Positions 43,039-52,308 of a stretch of 64,000 nt of DNA are shown here, one piece after another. The stretch is taken from assembly GCA_022072055.1 (NCBI GenBank), contig JAJVIK010000025.1:1-64000 (forward strand). Direction: 5' to 3'. The translations under genes were made by a program, and so were the position numbers. The notes beneath the pieces were generated by a model. It had not been told where the DNA came from, searched no databases, and worked only from the letters and a program-made list of their open reading frames with translations. Numbering within the stretch: the stretch's first letter is position 1; each line of letters starts with the position of its first letter. The stretch is from a bacterium. Lineage in GTDB: Bacteria > Hinthialibacterota > Hinthialibacteria > OLB16.

Positions 43039-44993
43039 GGAATCCCTGGCGCTTTCCGAACGCTCTTACCCGATCGAGTCTCACTGCTCTCGCGGCCAAG
43101 TTCCGTCAGTTCCTCGATGTCAAACTCCGCCAGGAGTCCGAAACAAAACAGCGCGGGTTGTTCGCTGTAATCGATCTCCTTTTCGATCAGCTCCTTGAGG
43201 CTCGCGAGGCCCTCCCGCGCCTCGACCTCCGCGATCCATCCCGGCTCAAGCGCCTTGGCGCACAGGGCCGCCACCTGAGTGGTGGGGCCATTCGCCATGA
43301 TTCGAACCCTGTGGTCCGAAAACTCCCGTCGCGCCCAAGCCGCCGCCGCAAGGACTTGCCCGGTCTGAATTCCAAGGGGGCGTTCCCCCGCGCAAGCGAC
43401 CATCTGAGCGTACTGCCACACGGCGGTCTTGCCTGGGAGACACTCCCCCATGAACAGCGGATCGAGCGCCACCACTCGCTCTCCCGCGTCGACAAGCGAT
43501 CCCGCGAGGTCCGCGAGGGTGGCCTTCCCCTTGTCCGCGAGGAGCAGGGTGGTCCCCTTCGGGGTCCCCTTGGAGAGCGCCGCGACGGGAAGGGTCCACT
43601 CGCCGCCGACTCGGAGTTGAAAACTCCTTGCCTCAAGCCCCCCGATCCGCTCCTCTTTCAGTAGGGCCCCCTTCGCCTCGCCTCTCTCGAGCAGGATCGC
43701 CTTCTCAAGCCGTTTCCTTCCGCGCGCGCGCCAGCGGTCGAGACTTCCGGCGGTGGGGGGCCGATTGGCGGGAAGGTCGGCCATCAATCCCTTGGCCAGG
43801 CTCGTGAAATTGTGATTGGACTCGGTAACTCCCATATAAAGGGTCTCGGGCGCGAGGATCTCCCCCGGGGCGTGACTCTCCTCAAGTGGGAGAGGTCGGT
43901 CCGGGACAAAGTGCTTGTTCAGGAAGGCGTACAGGGCGCGTCGATTGTCCAGGTCGTAGTTGTGCGTCCCGGGGTCGGCGTTGGCGTGGAACTCGAACGA
44001 GTCTCGCTTCCCATACAGGTCGAAAAACGGGATCAGCGGATCATAAACCGAGGGCTTGGCGCGCTCGGTCTGGAAGCAGCACTCATCCTTGTCATTGTAA
44101 AGCAGCAGGGTCGGGCGCGGCGCAAGGAGCCCGGTGAGGTGGGTGTAATCCGCCACGGTCATCAAATTGACCGGGTTCTGCTCCAGATCGCCGATGTCCC
44201 CCTGGTTGTCCAGACGGCGCGCGAGTCCGATGTAACCCGCGTTCGGCGCGGAAAGGGTGATCCGGGTGTCCAGCGAGCTCAAGGTGATGGTCTGCCAGCC
44301 GCCCCCCGAGAGGCCGGTCATGGCCACCCGTTCGGGGTCCGCGTGGGGGTGGTCGAGCAGCGCATCAAGGCCCCCACGCATGGCGAGGTAGAACACCGAA
44401 AGTCCCGCTCGCCCACAGAGGTCCAGATAGGCCAGGCGATTGTGCCCATACCCCTTGCCCTGGAGCTCCCCAAAGGAAAGCCATTCGGGGTGGAGGGAAA
44501 CAATGCCGCCCCTGGCCAGGTGAATCATCCGGATCTGTTCGTAATCGATGGCCTTGCCGACAGGCCCCACATGGCCGTTGACATTGAGGACTACCGGAAC
44601 TTTCCCCTCGAGCCTGTCCGGCTCGTACGCCACGGCGGGAATCCAGAGTCCCGGAAGCGCCTCGTAGCGGAGTTTGCGGATCCGGTATCCTCGACCCGAT
44701 TCGATCACCGCCCCCCATTCCGCGCGCGCCTTCCAGCCCCTCCACTCCGCCGGACAATTCCGGAAGACCACCTCCGAAAGGACCCGCTCGCGGATTCCGG
44801 CGGCCTCGCGGTCCCAAGCCTTCGCGGTCTTGGGGAGTTCAAGCGGGGGGATCCGCTCGGCGATAAAGCGATTCAGCTCGTTGAGAGTGGTCTCCGGCTC
44901 GAGCATTGGGGCGTTCAGGCTGGAAACCAACGGGGAATTCGCCGAGGTTGAATTCAGGTAACAGAGAGCTAGAAGAGCCAGGAGTCCGCGCAT
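42978..44993 (-). CDS. Exported alpha/beta hydrolase, acetyl-xylan-esterase-like
   Basis: After a signal peptide (MRGLLALLALCYLNSTSA) the 671-residue protein has an alpha/beta hydrolase core: oxyanion region PVVLNVNGHVG, nucleophile elbow GLSGGGW with the serine near residue 230, an acid region LLLYNDKDECCF and the histidine in PGTHNYD near 340. The C-terminal 270 residues are a second, weaker hydrolase-like unit (GTTLLLADKGKATLADLA, MANGPTTQVAALC) that seems to lack a catalytic serine. This twin layout is known for large exported esterases of the CE7/CE15-like kind. Deacetylation of glycans is the likely role. Its ribosome binding site lies in a perfect hairpin just upstream. Confidence 0.88.
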   Translation of the reverse strand: MRGLLALLALCYLNSTSANSPLVSSLNAPMLEPETTLNELNRFIAERIPPLELPKTAKAWDREAAGIRERVLSEVVFRNCPAEWRGWKARAEWGAVIESGRGYRIRKLRYEALPGLWIPAVAYEPDRLEGKVPVVLNVNGHVGPVGKAIDYEQIRMIHLARGGIVSLHPEWLSFGELQGKGYGHNRLAYLDLCGRAGLSVFYLAMRGGLDALLDHPHADPERVAMTGLSGGGWQTITLSSLDTRITLSAPNAGYIGLARRLDNQGDIGDLEQNPVNLMTVADYTHLTGLLAPRPTLLLYNDKDECCFQTERAKPSVYDPLIPFFDLYGKRDSFEFHANADPGTHNYDLDNRRALYAFLNKHFVPDRPLPLEESHAPGEILAPETLYMGVTESNHNFTSLAKGLMADLPANRPPTAGSLDRWRARGRKRLEKAILLERGEAKGALLKEERIGGLEARSFQLRVGGEWTLPVAALSKGTPKGTTLLLADKGKATLADLAGSLVDAGERVVALDPLFMGECLPGKTAVWQYAQMVACAGERPLGIQTGQVLAAAAWARREFSDHRVRIMANGPTTQVAALCAKALEPGWIAEVEAREGLASLKELIEKEIDYSEQPALFCFGLLAEFDIEELTELGRESSETRSGKSVRKAPGIPQALFDSIRSSLRACNQKKR

Positions 44994-44997
44994 GGAA

Positions 44998-45026
44998 AAG
45001 CCTCCACCGGAAAGCAGTGGAGGCTT
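44998..45026 (-). promoter_or_regulatory. Perfect hairpin enclosing the ribosome binding site of the esterase-like gene
   Basis: On the minus strand AAGCCTCCAC, a 9-base loop and GTGGAGGCTT form a perfect 10-bp stem. The GGAGG of the 3-prime arm lies seven bases before the ATG at 44993, so it is also the only good ribosome binding site. The stem could block translation until opened. It is followed by only two extra thymines, so a strong intrinsic terminator is less likely, though weak termination after the barrel-like gene upstream remains possible. Confidence 0.5.
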
Positions 45027-45062
45027 AGGCTAGCGGATCACTCGGAGGTTGCGAAGAGACCT

Positions 45063-46133
45063 TTAGCGGCCAAAGCGGTAAGGGAAATTGATTCGGGTCA
45101 CCAGCTCGGTGTCGCCCTCCTCGAAGCCTCCCGCCACGGTGTGTTGAAGCCCAACCATCATCTGAGGGCAGCCGAAGACTCCACCCCAGTAGCCCATGTT
45201 GAACGACAGTCCGGTGGTCAGTTTGACCACCTCCTCGGCGTGGTCCGGTCCCTCGCTGCCGAAATCATAGAGCTGGTCGCGCCACACCCCGCCGAAATGG
45301 AACCACAGGTGACCGGGGTCCGGCGCTCCCATGAGCTGCTCGATGTTGGTCTCGATCACCGCCCCGATGTAAGGGACATCATCCTGGGAACCGACTCCCA
45401 CCCGGTCGAAAACATCCGCGTCGCCATGGGGAAACAGGCGCCCGGCATAGAGGATCCCGGCGAACCCCCTCGGGAAATGCTTCTCCAGCTGCAGGCGGAT
45501 ATCCGAATCGACCCCATTTGTGGCGACATCATCATCAATCGGCCAGCCGAGGCTTCCTTGGAATGAAAGCGATGGGATGTAAGCGGTTTCCGGGATGATT
45601 CCGATTCGCAGCCCGGTCACCAGTTTGCCGAGGGCGACATCCTCGTCGAGCTCATCCACGAAAGTGAAACCCGCCGCGGTGTTGGGGCGCCCCCACGAGG
45701 AGATGTCCCCCGACAGGATGTATGCCGGCAGCTGAGCGTAAAGCTCGACCGGGAGACGAAGCCCGCCGATTTCGTTCAGGATCCCGACGCGGTAACCCAA
45801 GTTTGCATAGACCGAGTGCTCCGTGTCCTCATCGAGGTAGATCAGGGTTCCCGCCTTGCTCCCATCCGTCCCGAAGGTTCCCAGGGAGAAATCGTAATCG
45901 AACTCTCCCGCCCGAAGGAAATCATTCGGGTACAGGAACGTGGGGTTCATGTGGAACGCATCCGCGATGTTCGAGGGGGTGAACACCGGGTCGGTGAGCA
46001 GGGCGCGGGTGTGGATCGGCTGCGGCACCGAATACCAGTCTCCGTTTCCGGCCCGGGCCCCTCCCATGCACAGAACCATCCCCGCAAGGAGTGTCCCGGC
46101 GCGAAGCAAGCGCCTGATTCCCAAGTTCCTCAT
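45063..46133 (-). CDS. Exported beta-barrel-like protein, unknown function
   Basis: From ATG 46133 (GGGAG seven bases upstream) the 356-residue product has a signal peptide ending GGARAGN. The rest alternates polar and hydrophobic residues with frequent aromatic and glycine residues (YANLGYRVGILNEIGGLRLPVELYA, shown in the gene as beta-strand pairs), as in outer-membrane barrels. The final residues FPYRFGR do not end in the usual aromatic residue. I see no homology to a named porin. A tail hairpin follows 36 bp after the stop. Confidence 0.75.
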   Translation of the reverse strand: MRNLGIRRLLRAGTLLAGMVLCMGGARAGNGDWYSVPQPIHTRALLTDPVFTPSNIADAFHMNPTFLYPNDFLRAGEFDYDFSLGTFGTDGSKAGTLIYLDEDTEHSVYANLGYRVGILNEIGGLRLPVELYAQLPAYILSGDISSWGRPNTAAGFTFVDELDEDVALGKLVTGLRIGIIPETAYIPSLSFQGSLGWPIDDDVATNGVDSDIRLQLEKHFPRGFAGILYAGRLFPHGDADVFDRVGVGSQDDVPYIGAVIETNIEQLMGAPDPGHLWFHFGGVWRDQLYDFGSEGPDHAEEVVKLTTGLSFNMGYWGGVFGCPQMMVGLQHTVAGGFEEGDTELVTRINFPYRFGR

Positions 46134-46182
46134 CTTACAGCTCCCTTCCACGAGCGGAGATCCACCCAGCCTTTCCCGAATC

Positions 46183-47529
<1,347 letters not shown>

Positions 47530-47614
47530 CTAAGGTTTTGGCCCCGCGATGTCAATTCGGGCCAAAGGCGCCAAGGCCCTGACAGGACTCGCGGGCCAGG
47601 CGGATGATGACAAT

Positions 47615-47689
47615 GGTGACCCCACCGGGAATTGAACCCGGGCTTCAGCCTTGAGAGGGCCGTGTCCTAACCGCTAGACGATGGGGCCA
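47615..47689 (-). tRNA. tRNA-Glu (anticodon CTC)
   Basis: The 75-base cloverleaf has acceptor GGCCCCA/TGGGGTC with one G-T pair, D-arm GTCTAGCGGTTAGGAC, anticodon stem CGGCC/GGCTG with loop CTCTCAA (anticodon CTC), T-arm CCGGG-TTCAATT-CCCGG, discriminator A and an encoded CCA end. Promoter elements lie just upstream on the minus strand. Confidence 0.97.
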
Positions 47690-47713
47690 CTGGGAATAAC
47701 GAAGACAGCCCAA

Positions 47714-47741
47714 AGGCTATCAGCGGCGGGCCGAGTGTCAA
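47714..47741 (-). promoter_or_regulatory. Candidate promoter of tRNA-Glu
   Basis: TTGACA (47736-47741) and TAGCCT (47714-47719) on the minus strand are 16 bases apart and end about 24 bases before the tRNA. The -35 box is perfect, the -10 box weak. Confidence 0.5.
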
Positions 47742-47872
47742 GGGTGGGGGGCGCTCCGCGCGTGTTCGTTTGGTCTTCCCGCGCCTGGCGTGATACAATC
47801 AGGTTACGCGCGCCCCGGCCGTCTGTGATCGCCCCGGGCCCTCGCAGGCGGGGGAGTTCACCCACTGACAGG

Positions 47873-48604
47873 TCACAGGCGGTCGGGGTTTTGAAGCAAC
47901 TCCTTGATGGTCATCATGAACTTGGCCGCGAGCACCCCATCCACCATCCGATGATCGGAGGAGAGGGTCAGCTTCATCCGTGTTCCGATCTCGATCCGAT
48001 CCTCCACAACCACCGGAATCTTCTTGATCGAGCCCACCGCGAGGATCGCGCTCTGCGGCGGGTTGATGATCGCGGTGAAGGAATCGACATCAAACATTCC
48101 GAGATTGGAGACGGTGATCCCGCCGCCCTGGAGCTCGGCCAGCTGCAACTTACCCGAGCGCGCCTTCTCGGCGAGTTCAACCGACTCGGCGGAGACCTGC
48201 TCAAGCGTCTTGCCATCGACCTCTCGGAGAACCGGCACGGTCAGCCCGTCATCCAGCGCCACGGCCATCCCGACATTGCACTTGTCGAGAATCTCGACCT
48301 CATCCCCCTTGAAGTAGGCGTTCACATGGGGGTGCTCTCGCAGCGCCATTCCAACCGCCTTGAGGATGTAGTCGTTGAAGCTCAGCTTGGTTCCCTCGCC
48401 CTTCTTCTTCTCGCGATGCGCGGCGATGGGGGCCATGTCGATCTCGCCGGTCAGATAGAAATGCGGGGACTCCTGCATGCTGCTGGTGAGCCGTTTGGCG
48501 ATCACCTTGCGCATTCCGGGAACAGGGTAGGTTCCCGGCTCCTTGGGGATGGTTTTCGCCGGGGGGCGACGGGGACGTTCGGGTTGGGGAGTGGATTCGG
48601 TCAT
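47873..48604 (-). CDS. 2-oxoacid dehydrogenase E2-type acyltransferase, catalytic domain only
   Basis: The 243-residue protein contains the whole catalytic domain of E2 subunits (residues about 25-243): MRKVIAKRLTSSMQESPHFY, SFNDYILKAVGMALREHP and the active-site SSDHRMVDGVLAAKF with catalytic His and Asp. The N-terminal 24 residues are a Pro/Arg-rich tail. No lipoyl domain and no peripheral-subunit-binding domain are present, and no E1 or E3 gene is next to it. It may be a stand-alone acyltransferase, act with lipoyl domains made elsewhere, or serve a structural role. GAGGA before the ATG supports the start, and no upstream extension is open in this frame with lipoyl-like sequence. Confidence 0.9.
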   Translation of the reverse strand: MTESTPQPERPRRPPAKTIPKEPGTYPVPGMRKVIAKRLTSSMQESPHFYLTGEIDMAPIAAHREKKKGEGTKLSFNDYILKAVGMALREHPHVNAYFKGDEVEILDKCNVGMAVALDDGLTVPVLREVDGKTLEQVSAESVELAEKARSGKLQLAELQGGGITVSNLGMFDVDSFTAIINPPQSAILAVGSIKKIPVVVEDRIEIGTRMKLTLSSDHRMVDGVLAAKFMMTIKELLQNPDRL

Positions 48605-48749
48605 GGTGTGGGGTCCTCTACGTCATGAAATAAGAGGGGCGATGGTAACGAGAAAACCGCCGTGGTTGAAGGAGGATGACCGAATTCACTTGAACTCAAT
48701 GAGCGGGTCAAGGACTTGAGGGCGATCCGCTAAGGCGCCCTATTTCTAG

Positions 48750-48787
48750 TGGCGTCGGTCGGAGAGACAGCCCCCCGACCGACGCCA
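48750..48787 (-). terminator. Strong hairpin after the redoxin gene, no T-run
   Basis: TGGCGTCGGTCGG (48750-48762) and CCGACCGACGCCA (48775-48787) form a perfect 13-bp stem with a 12-base loop, 18 bp after the redoxin stop. Neither side has a run of thymines, so it could be a repeat module or RNA-stabilising hairpin instead of a terminator. Confidence 0.4.
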
Positions 48788-48804
48788 ATTCCCATCAGCG
48801 GGAC

Positions 48805-49395
48805 TTACTTCGGGAACTTGATTCCGCAACCGAAGGCCTGAACCTCGCGGTCATCGGCGGGTATTTCTTTCCCGGCCAGGTGGTTCTCTATGGCCGAGGC
48901 GAGCAGCTTCTTGTCGATGTGCTGCGGGTCCTGGCTATCATCCAGGGGACCGTGATAGACCACCTTGCCATCCTTGCCGATCAGATAAAACTCGGGGGTC
49001 GCGGAAGCGCCGATTTTCTTGGCGGCATCCGAACCCTTATCGATTCCGACCGCGAACTTGAGGCCCTTTTCCTTGGCGTGGGTGGTCTGCTGGTCGCCGT
49101 TTTCGTTTGCGTTGGCGTTGAGCGCGATGAAGGGAACCTTGCCCTTGTGCTGCTCCGCCAGCTCGTTGATCCGCTCCTCATAGGCCAGCGCCACCGGGCA
49201 GGTGTAAGAGGTGAAGAACACGACCACGCCTTGGACCTCCTTCTTGGCGAGGGTGTCCTTGAGGTTCACCTTCGCTCCCGAGAGCAAGTCCACGGTGTCG
49301 ACCGCCGGGAACTCCTGGCCCACCACATGGGTCATCTTGGCCGCCTGGGCGCTCACCGCCACGGCCAGCACCAACACCGCCGCTAGTTTCTTCAT
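48805..49395 (-). CDS. Exported redoxin (thioredoxin-fold peroxiredoxin-like)
   Basis: The 196-residue protein starts with a signal peptide (MKKLAAVLVLAVAVSAQA) after AAGGAG. The thioredoxin fold reads VVVFFTSYTCPVALAYEERI, with a single cysteine in TCPVA instead of CxxC, then FAVGIDKGSDAAKKIGASAT and PEFYLIGKDGKVVYHG. C-terminal AFGCGIKFPK adds another cysteine typical of this subgroup. It probably reduces peroxides or disulfides in the periplasm. A longer frame continues upstream but only as an antiparallel reading through proC; the ATG at 49395 is the real start. Confidence 0.9.
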   Translation of the reverse strand: MKKLAAVLVLAVAVSAQAAKMTHVVGQEFPAVDTVDLLSGAKVNLKDTLAKKEVQGVVVFFTSYTCPVALAYEERINELAEQHKGKVPFIALNANANENGDQQTTHAKEKGLKFAVGIDKGSDAAKKIGASATPEFYLIGKDGKVVYHGPLDDSQDPQHIDKKLLASAIENHLAGKEIPADDREVQAFGCGIKFPK

Positions 49396-49490
49396 GTTGT
49401 TTCTCCTTGGGGATGGTTGTTTCAATTGGGCCGGACAAATGTCCGGAAGCACTCTTGTTAAACGGACATCCCATACCCCTGTAACGACGC

Positions 49491-50303
49491 TCAGGAGGCG
49501 CCCCCAGACAGCTCCCTCGATCGCTCGCGGGCGGCCAAGACTCCGGCAATGAGGGCAGCCTCCAGCCCGGCCTTCTCCATCGCTTCGAGACCAGCCAGCG
49601 TGGTCCCTCCCGGCGAACAGACCTTCCGGCAAAGCGCTTCCGCCGTCTCGGGGGAAGCGGCCAGCATTTCCGCCGCGCCGAGGAGGGTCTGGCGCACAAG
49701 CAAATCCGCTTGCTCTGCGGACAGTCCGGCCTCGACCCCGGCCCGAATCAGAATGTCCGCGATCCGAAACACATACCCCGGCCCGCTTCCACTGACCGCG
49801 GTGACCGCATCGAGGAGTTTCTCCGGCAGGCGCACGGTCGCCCCCACCGTGCCGAGAAGCGCCTCCGCCTCGACCAGAGCCTCGGTGGGAGTTCCTTCGC
49901 TTTCCGCGATGCCGGAGACCCCTTTTCCCAGGGTCGCCGGAAGATTGGGCATGGCTCGGACCACCCGGGTGTGTCCGCCAAGCCCTTCTCGCAAGACCGC
50001 GGTTCGGACACCCGCCAGGATCGAGATGACCGTTTGCCCCTCCCGGACCGCAGAGCGCAGTTCCGGGGCCACCGCCGGGAGGGTCTGCGGCTTGATCGCC
50101 AGCACGAGGCACTTGGCGCCGTGGGCCACCTCGACATTGGATTCCGTGACCGCGATACCGTACTCCGAGGCAAGCAAGGTCCTCCGCTCCGGCGCGACAT
50201 CGCCGGCGATAATCTCGCCAGGCGTGCAGACCTGTTTGGCCAGCAGCCCCTTGATCAGCGCCGCCGCCATGTTCCCCGCACCGATGAAGCCGTATGCGCG
50301 CAT
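49491..50303 (-). CDS. proC: Pyrroline-5-carboxylate reductase
   Basis: ProC makes L-proline from pyrroline-5-carboxylate with NAD(P)H. The 270-residue protein has the dinucleotide motif GFIGAGNMAAALIKGLL, AIKPQ after strand 4, MPNLPATLGKG, and the C-terminal signature SGSGPGYVFRIADILI with PGGTTLAGLEAME. The start at ATG 50303 leaves two bases to the stop of the upstream sugar epimerase gene (50306), so both genes are one operon although their tasks seem unrelated. An open frame further upstream lacks reductase sequence. Confidence 0.95.
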   Translation of the reverse strand: MRAYGFIGAGNMAAALIKGLLAKQVCTPGEIIAGDVAPERRTLLASEYGIAVTESNVEVAHGAKCLVLAIKPQTLPAVAPELRSAVREGQTVISILAGVRTAVLREGLGGHTRVVRAMPNLPATLGKGVSGIAESEGTPTEALVEAEALLGTVGATVRLPEKLLDAVTAVSGSGPGYVFRIADILIRAGVEAGLSAEQADLLVRQTLLGAAEMLAASPETAEALCRKVCSPGGTTLAGLEAMEKAGLEAALIAGVLAARERSRELSGGAS

Positions 50304-50305
50304 GG

Positions 50306-51343
50306 TCAGAACCCCAGCTCCCGAGCCACCAGATCCCGGTTCGCCTGAACCCACTCGTACAGACGAGCGATGCCATCCCGGGGAGTGATTGTCGGCCGCC
50401 AATCGAGCGCCTCCTCCGCGCGGCGGATGTCCGAGATGTACACCGGCTGGTCCCCAGGTCGCCATTCGGCGTGCGTGACCGGGATCTCGCGCCCCAGAAG
50501 CTCCTCCAGCATCGGTCCGAATTCGGTCCAGATCGCCATCGCGTAACCCGGCCCGCCGCCGACATTGAAGATTCGGCCCGCAACTTGGTCGCTCCGCTCC
50601 AACGCCGCTTTGTAAGCCCCAACAAGGTCCTCCACGTAAAGGACATCCCGGACTTGCTTGCCATCCCCATAGATGGTGATCGGCCTTCCGAAGGCGGCGG
50701 CGATCACAAACCACGCCACCCAGCCCTGATCCTCCACCCCGAACTGTCGGGTTCCGTAGATGCAGGATTGACGCAGCACGACGGTTGGGATGCCGTAAAT
50801 CCGAGCATAGTCGCGCACATACTGGTCCGCCGCCCCCTTGGAGCAGCCATAGGGGGAATGGAAATCGAGGGGGTGATTGGCCGGTATCCCACCCGGGAGA
50901 TCACGGTAACGGTATCGGGTTTCGCCCTCGACCACCGCCACATCCTCCATCCCCCCATAGACCTTGTTCGTGGAGGCGTATAGGAGTGTCGGCGGTCTTG
51001 TCTGGGATCTCGCCACTTCCAGAACATTGAAAGTCCCCAAGGCGTTGATCTCAAAATCCTCGCGGGGGTGGGAGACCGAGGTGGTCACCGCCACCTGCGC
51101 GGCCAGGTGCAGAATCGCCTCAAACGGCCCACGCTTGGCCACGCAATCCCGCAAATCCCCGAAACGGCGAACATCCCCCTCAAAAAGGGTGACCGAGAAA
51201 TTCCCGGCTAGCCAATCCGCGTTGGCGCGGCTGCCGCGCCGGGAGAGGTTGTCGAACGCGGTGACCTCATGCCCAGCCTGGGCAAAAGTGGAACAGGCGT
51301 GACAGCCGATAAACCCGGCCCCGCCAGTCACCAAAATCTTCAT
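50306..51343 (-). CDS. NAD-dependent epimerase, CDP-paratose 2-epimerase-like
   Basis: From ATG 51343, with GGAGG seven bases upstream, the 345-residue extended SDR has MKILVTGGAGFIGCHA, STNKVYGG near 130 and HSPYGCSKGAADQYVRDYAR with the catalytic Tyr-xxx-Lys. RQSCIYGTRQFGVEDQGWV follows. This last string and the ETRYRYRDLP insertion are characteristic of CDP-paratose/tyvelose 2-epimerases. The reaction inverts C2 of a CDP-3,6-dideoxyhexose or a similar nucleotide sugar for surface polysaccharides. Other genes of a dideoxyhexose pathway are not in the window, so the real substrate may differ. Confidence 0.93.
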   Translation of the reverse strand: MKILVTGGAGFIGCHACSTFAQAGHEVTAFDNLSRRGSRANADWLAGNFSVTLFEGDVRRFGDLRDCVAKRGPFEAILHLAAQVAVTTSVSHPREDFEINALGTFNVLEVARSQTRPPTLLYASTNKVYGGMEDVAVVEGETRYRYRDLPGGIPANHPLDFHSPYGCSKGAADQYVRDYARIYGIPTVVLRQSCIYGTRQFGVEDQGWVAWFVIAAAFGRPITIYGDGKQVRDVLYVEDLVGAYKAALERSDQVAGRIFNVGGGPGYAMAIWTEFGPMLEELLGREIPVTHAEWRPGDQPVYISDIRRAEEALDWRPTITPRDGIARLYEWVQANRDLVARELGF

Positions 51344-51528
51344 GATGGATCCTCCGGAAGAGGCTGGCATGGTGGCGAATCGGCCCGGAACTGTAAATCC
51401 CGTCGGGGCTTGAAGGGGCAAATGGGGTGTACAATGATGGGCAAGAAGCCGCTATACTTGGATTTGAAAACCGTCCACTATACCCCCTGCCCGCCTCCGC
51501 GGGGACCATTATTTGGAGAAGGATCGAC

Positions 51529-52269
51529 ATGTCACATCCATTATTTCCTAAAAGAAGCAAGAAGCGCGGTTTCACCCTCATCGAGCTGCTGATTGTCATC
51601 GCCATCGTCCTCATCTTGATCGCCATCGCCCTGCCGAACTTCCTCGAAGCCCAAGCGAGGTCCCGAGTTACGAAATCCCAGGCTGAGATGCGGACTCTGG
51701 CGACCGCCATTGAGGGGCTCCGCTCGGAGCGCGGGGTCTTGCTGATCGATTTCTGGGATGACCACACCACACAGGCAAACATCCGCATCAACACCAAGTT
51801 CAACAAGATCGGGCACTGGTTCCCCCCCTGCTCCATCGTGCATCCGGATCAGCGTTCCATGGCCTGCGTGTTGTATCCCCTGACCTCGCCGGTCAAGTAC
51901 ATCACCGAGGTTCCGCGTGACCCCTTCGCGCCGGAGCCGGGACAGTTCCGTAGCGGGAACACCGGCCACGACGAACATGTGAACTTGCCCGGAAACCAAA
52001 CCTATCTCTACGCCGATCGGGATTCCGGGATTAACAGGGGGGATGGCGATTGGAACCAGACAACGTTCCCTCCGGTGCCGATTCCCGGCCAACTCCGCCC
52101 CTTGAAGATGGACGAGTTCACGCTCAGTGGGTTTGGCCCGGCGGTGGAAAAGAACCTGGATGGCAATTCGGTCCGTCTGCCCTATGTCTATTCCCCGACC
52201 AACGGATCCAAGAGCATCGGGATGATCTACTACCGTTCGACCACCGGGTTTGGGAGCCCGAACAGCTGA
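51529..52269 (+). CDS. Type II secretion-like pseudopilin, paralogue 2
   Basis: ATG 51529 follows GGAGAAGGA and gives 246 residues. KKRGFTLIELLIVIAIVLIL is the prepilin cleavage site and stem, then ALPNFLEAQARSRV. The globular part has LYPLTSPVKYITEVPRDPF, and the C-terminal region reads VYSPTNGSKSIGMIYYRST, matching the ending of paralogue 1 at 20107. No secretion ATPase, inner-membrane platform or secretin gene is nearby. A strong hairpin follows the stop. The upstream frame to 51427 is open but carries promoter-like rather than coding sequence. Confidence 0.92.
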   Translation: MSHPLFPKRSKKRGFTLIELLIVIAIVLILIAIALPNFLEAQARSRVTKSQAEMRTLATAIEGLRSERGVLLIDFWDDHTTQANIRINTKFNKIGHWFPPCSIVHPDQRSMACVLYPLTSPVKYITEVPRDPFAPEPGQFRSGNTGHDEHVNLPGNQTYLYADRDSGINRGDGDWNQTTFPPVPIPGQLRPLKMDEFTLSGFGPAVEKNLDGNSVRLPYVYSPTNGSKSIGMIYYRSTTGFGSPNS

Positions 52270-52285
52270 CGTACCGCAAAGAAGC

Positions 52286-52308
52286 AGGGGCGGAGTCACT
52301 CCGCCCCT
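52286..52308. terminator. Palindromic hairpin between convergent genes
   Basis: AGGGGCGGAG, loop TCA and CTCCGCCCCT make a perfect 10-bp stem, extended by three pairs after one mismatch. It overlaps the stop codon of the flippase-like gene and follows the pseudopilin stop by 16 bp. Thymine runs are short, so it may be a bidirectional weak terminator or one of the palindromic repeat modules. Confidence 0.55.

Noticed and set aside
48805-50670. One long frame joining the redoxin gene and upstream sequence
   Set aside because: The upstream two thirds are a wrong-frame reading of proC; the redoxin has its own ribosome binding site, ATG and signal peptide at 49395.
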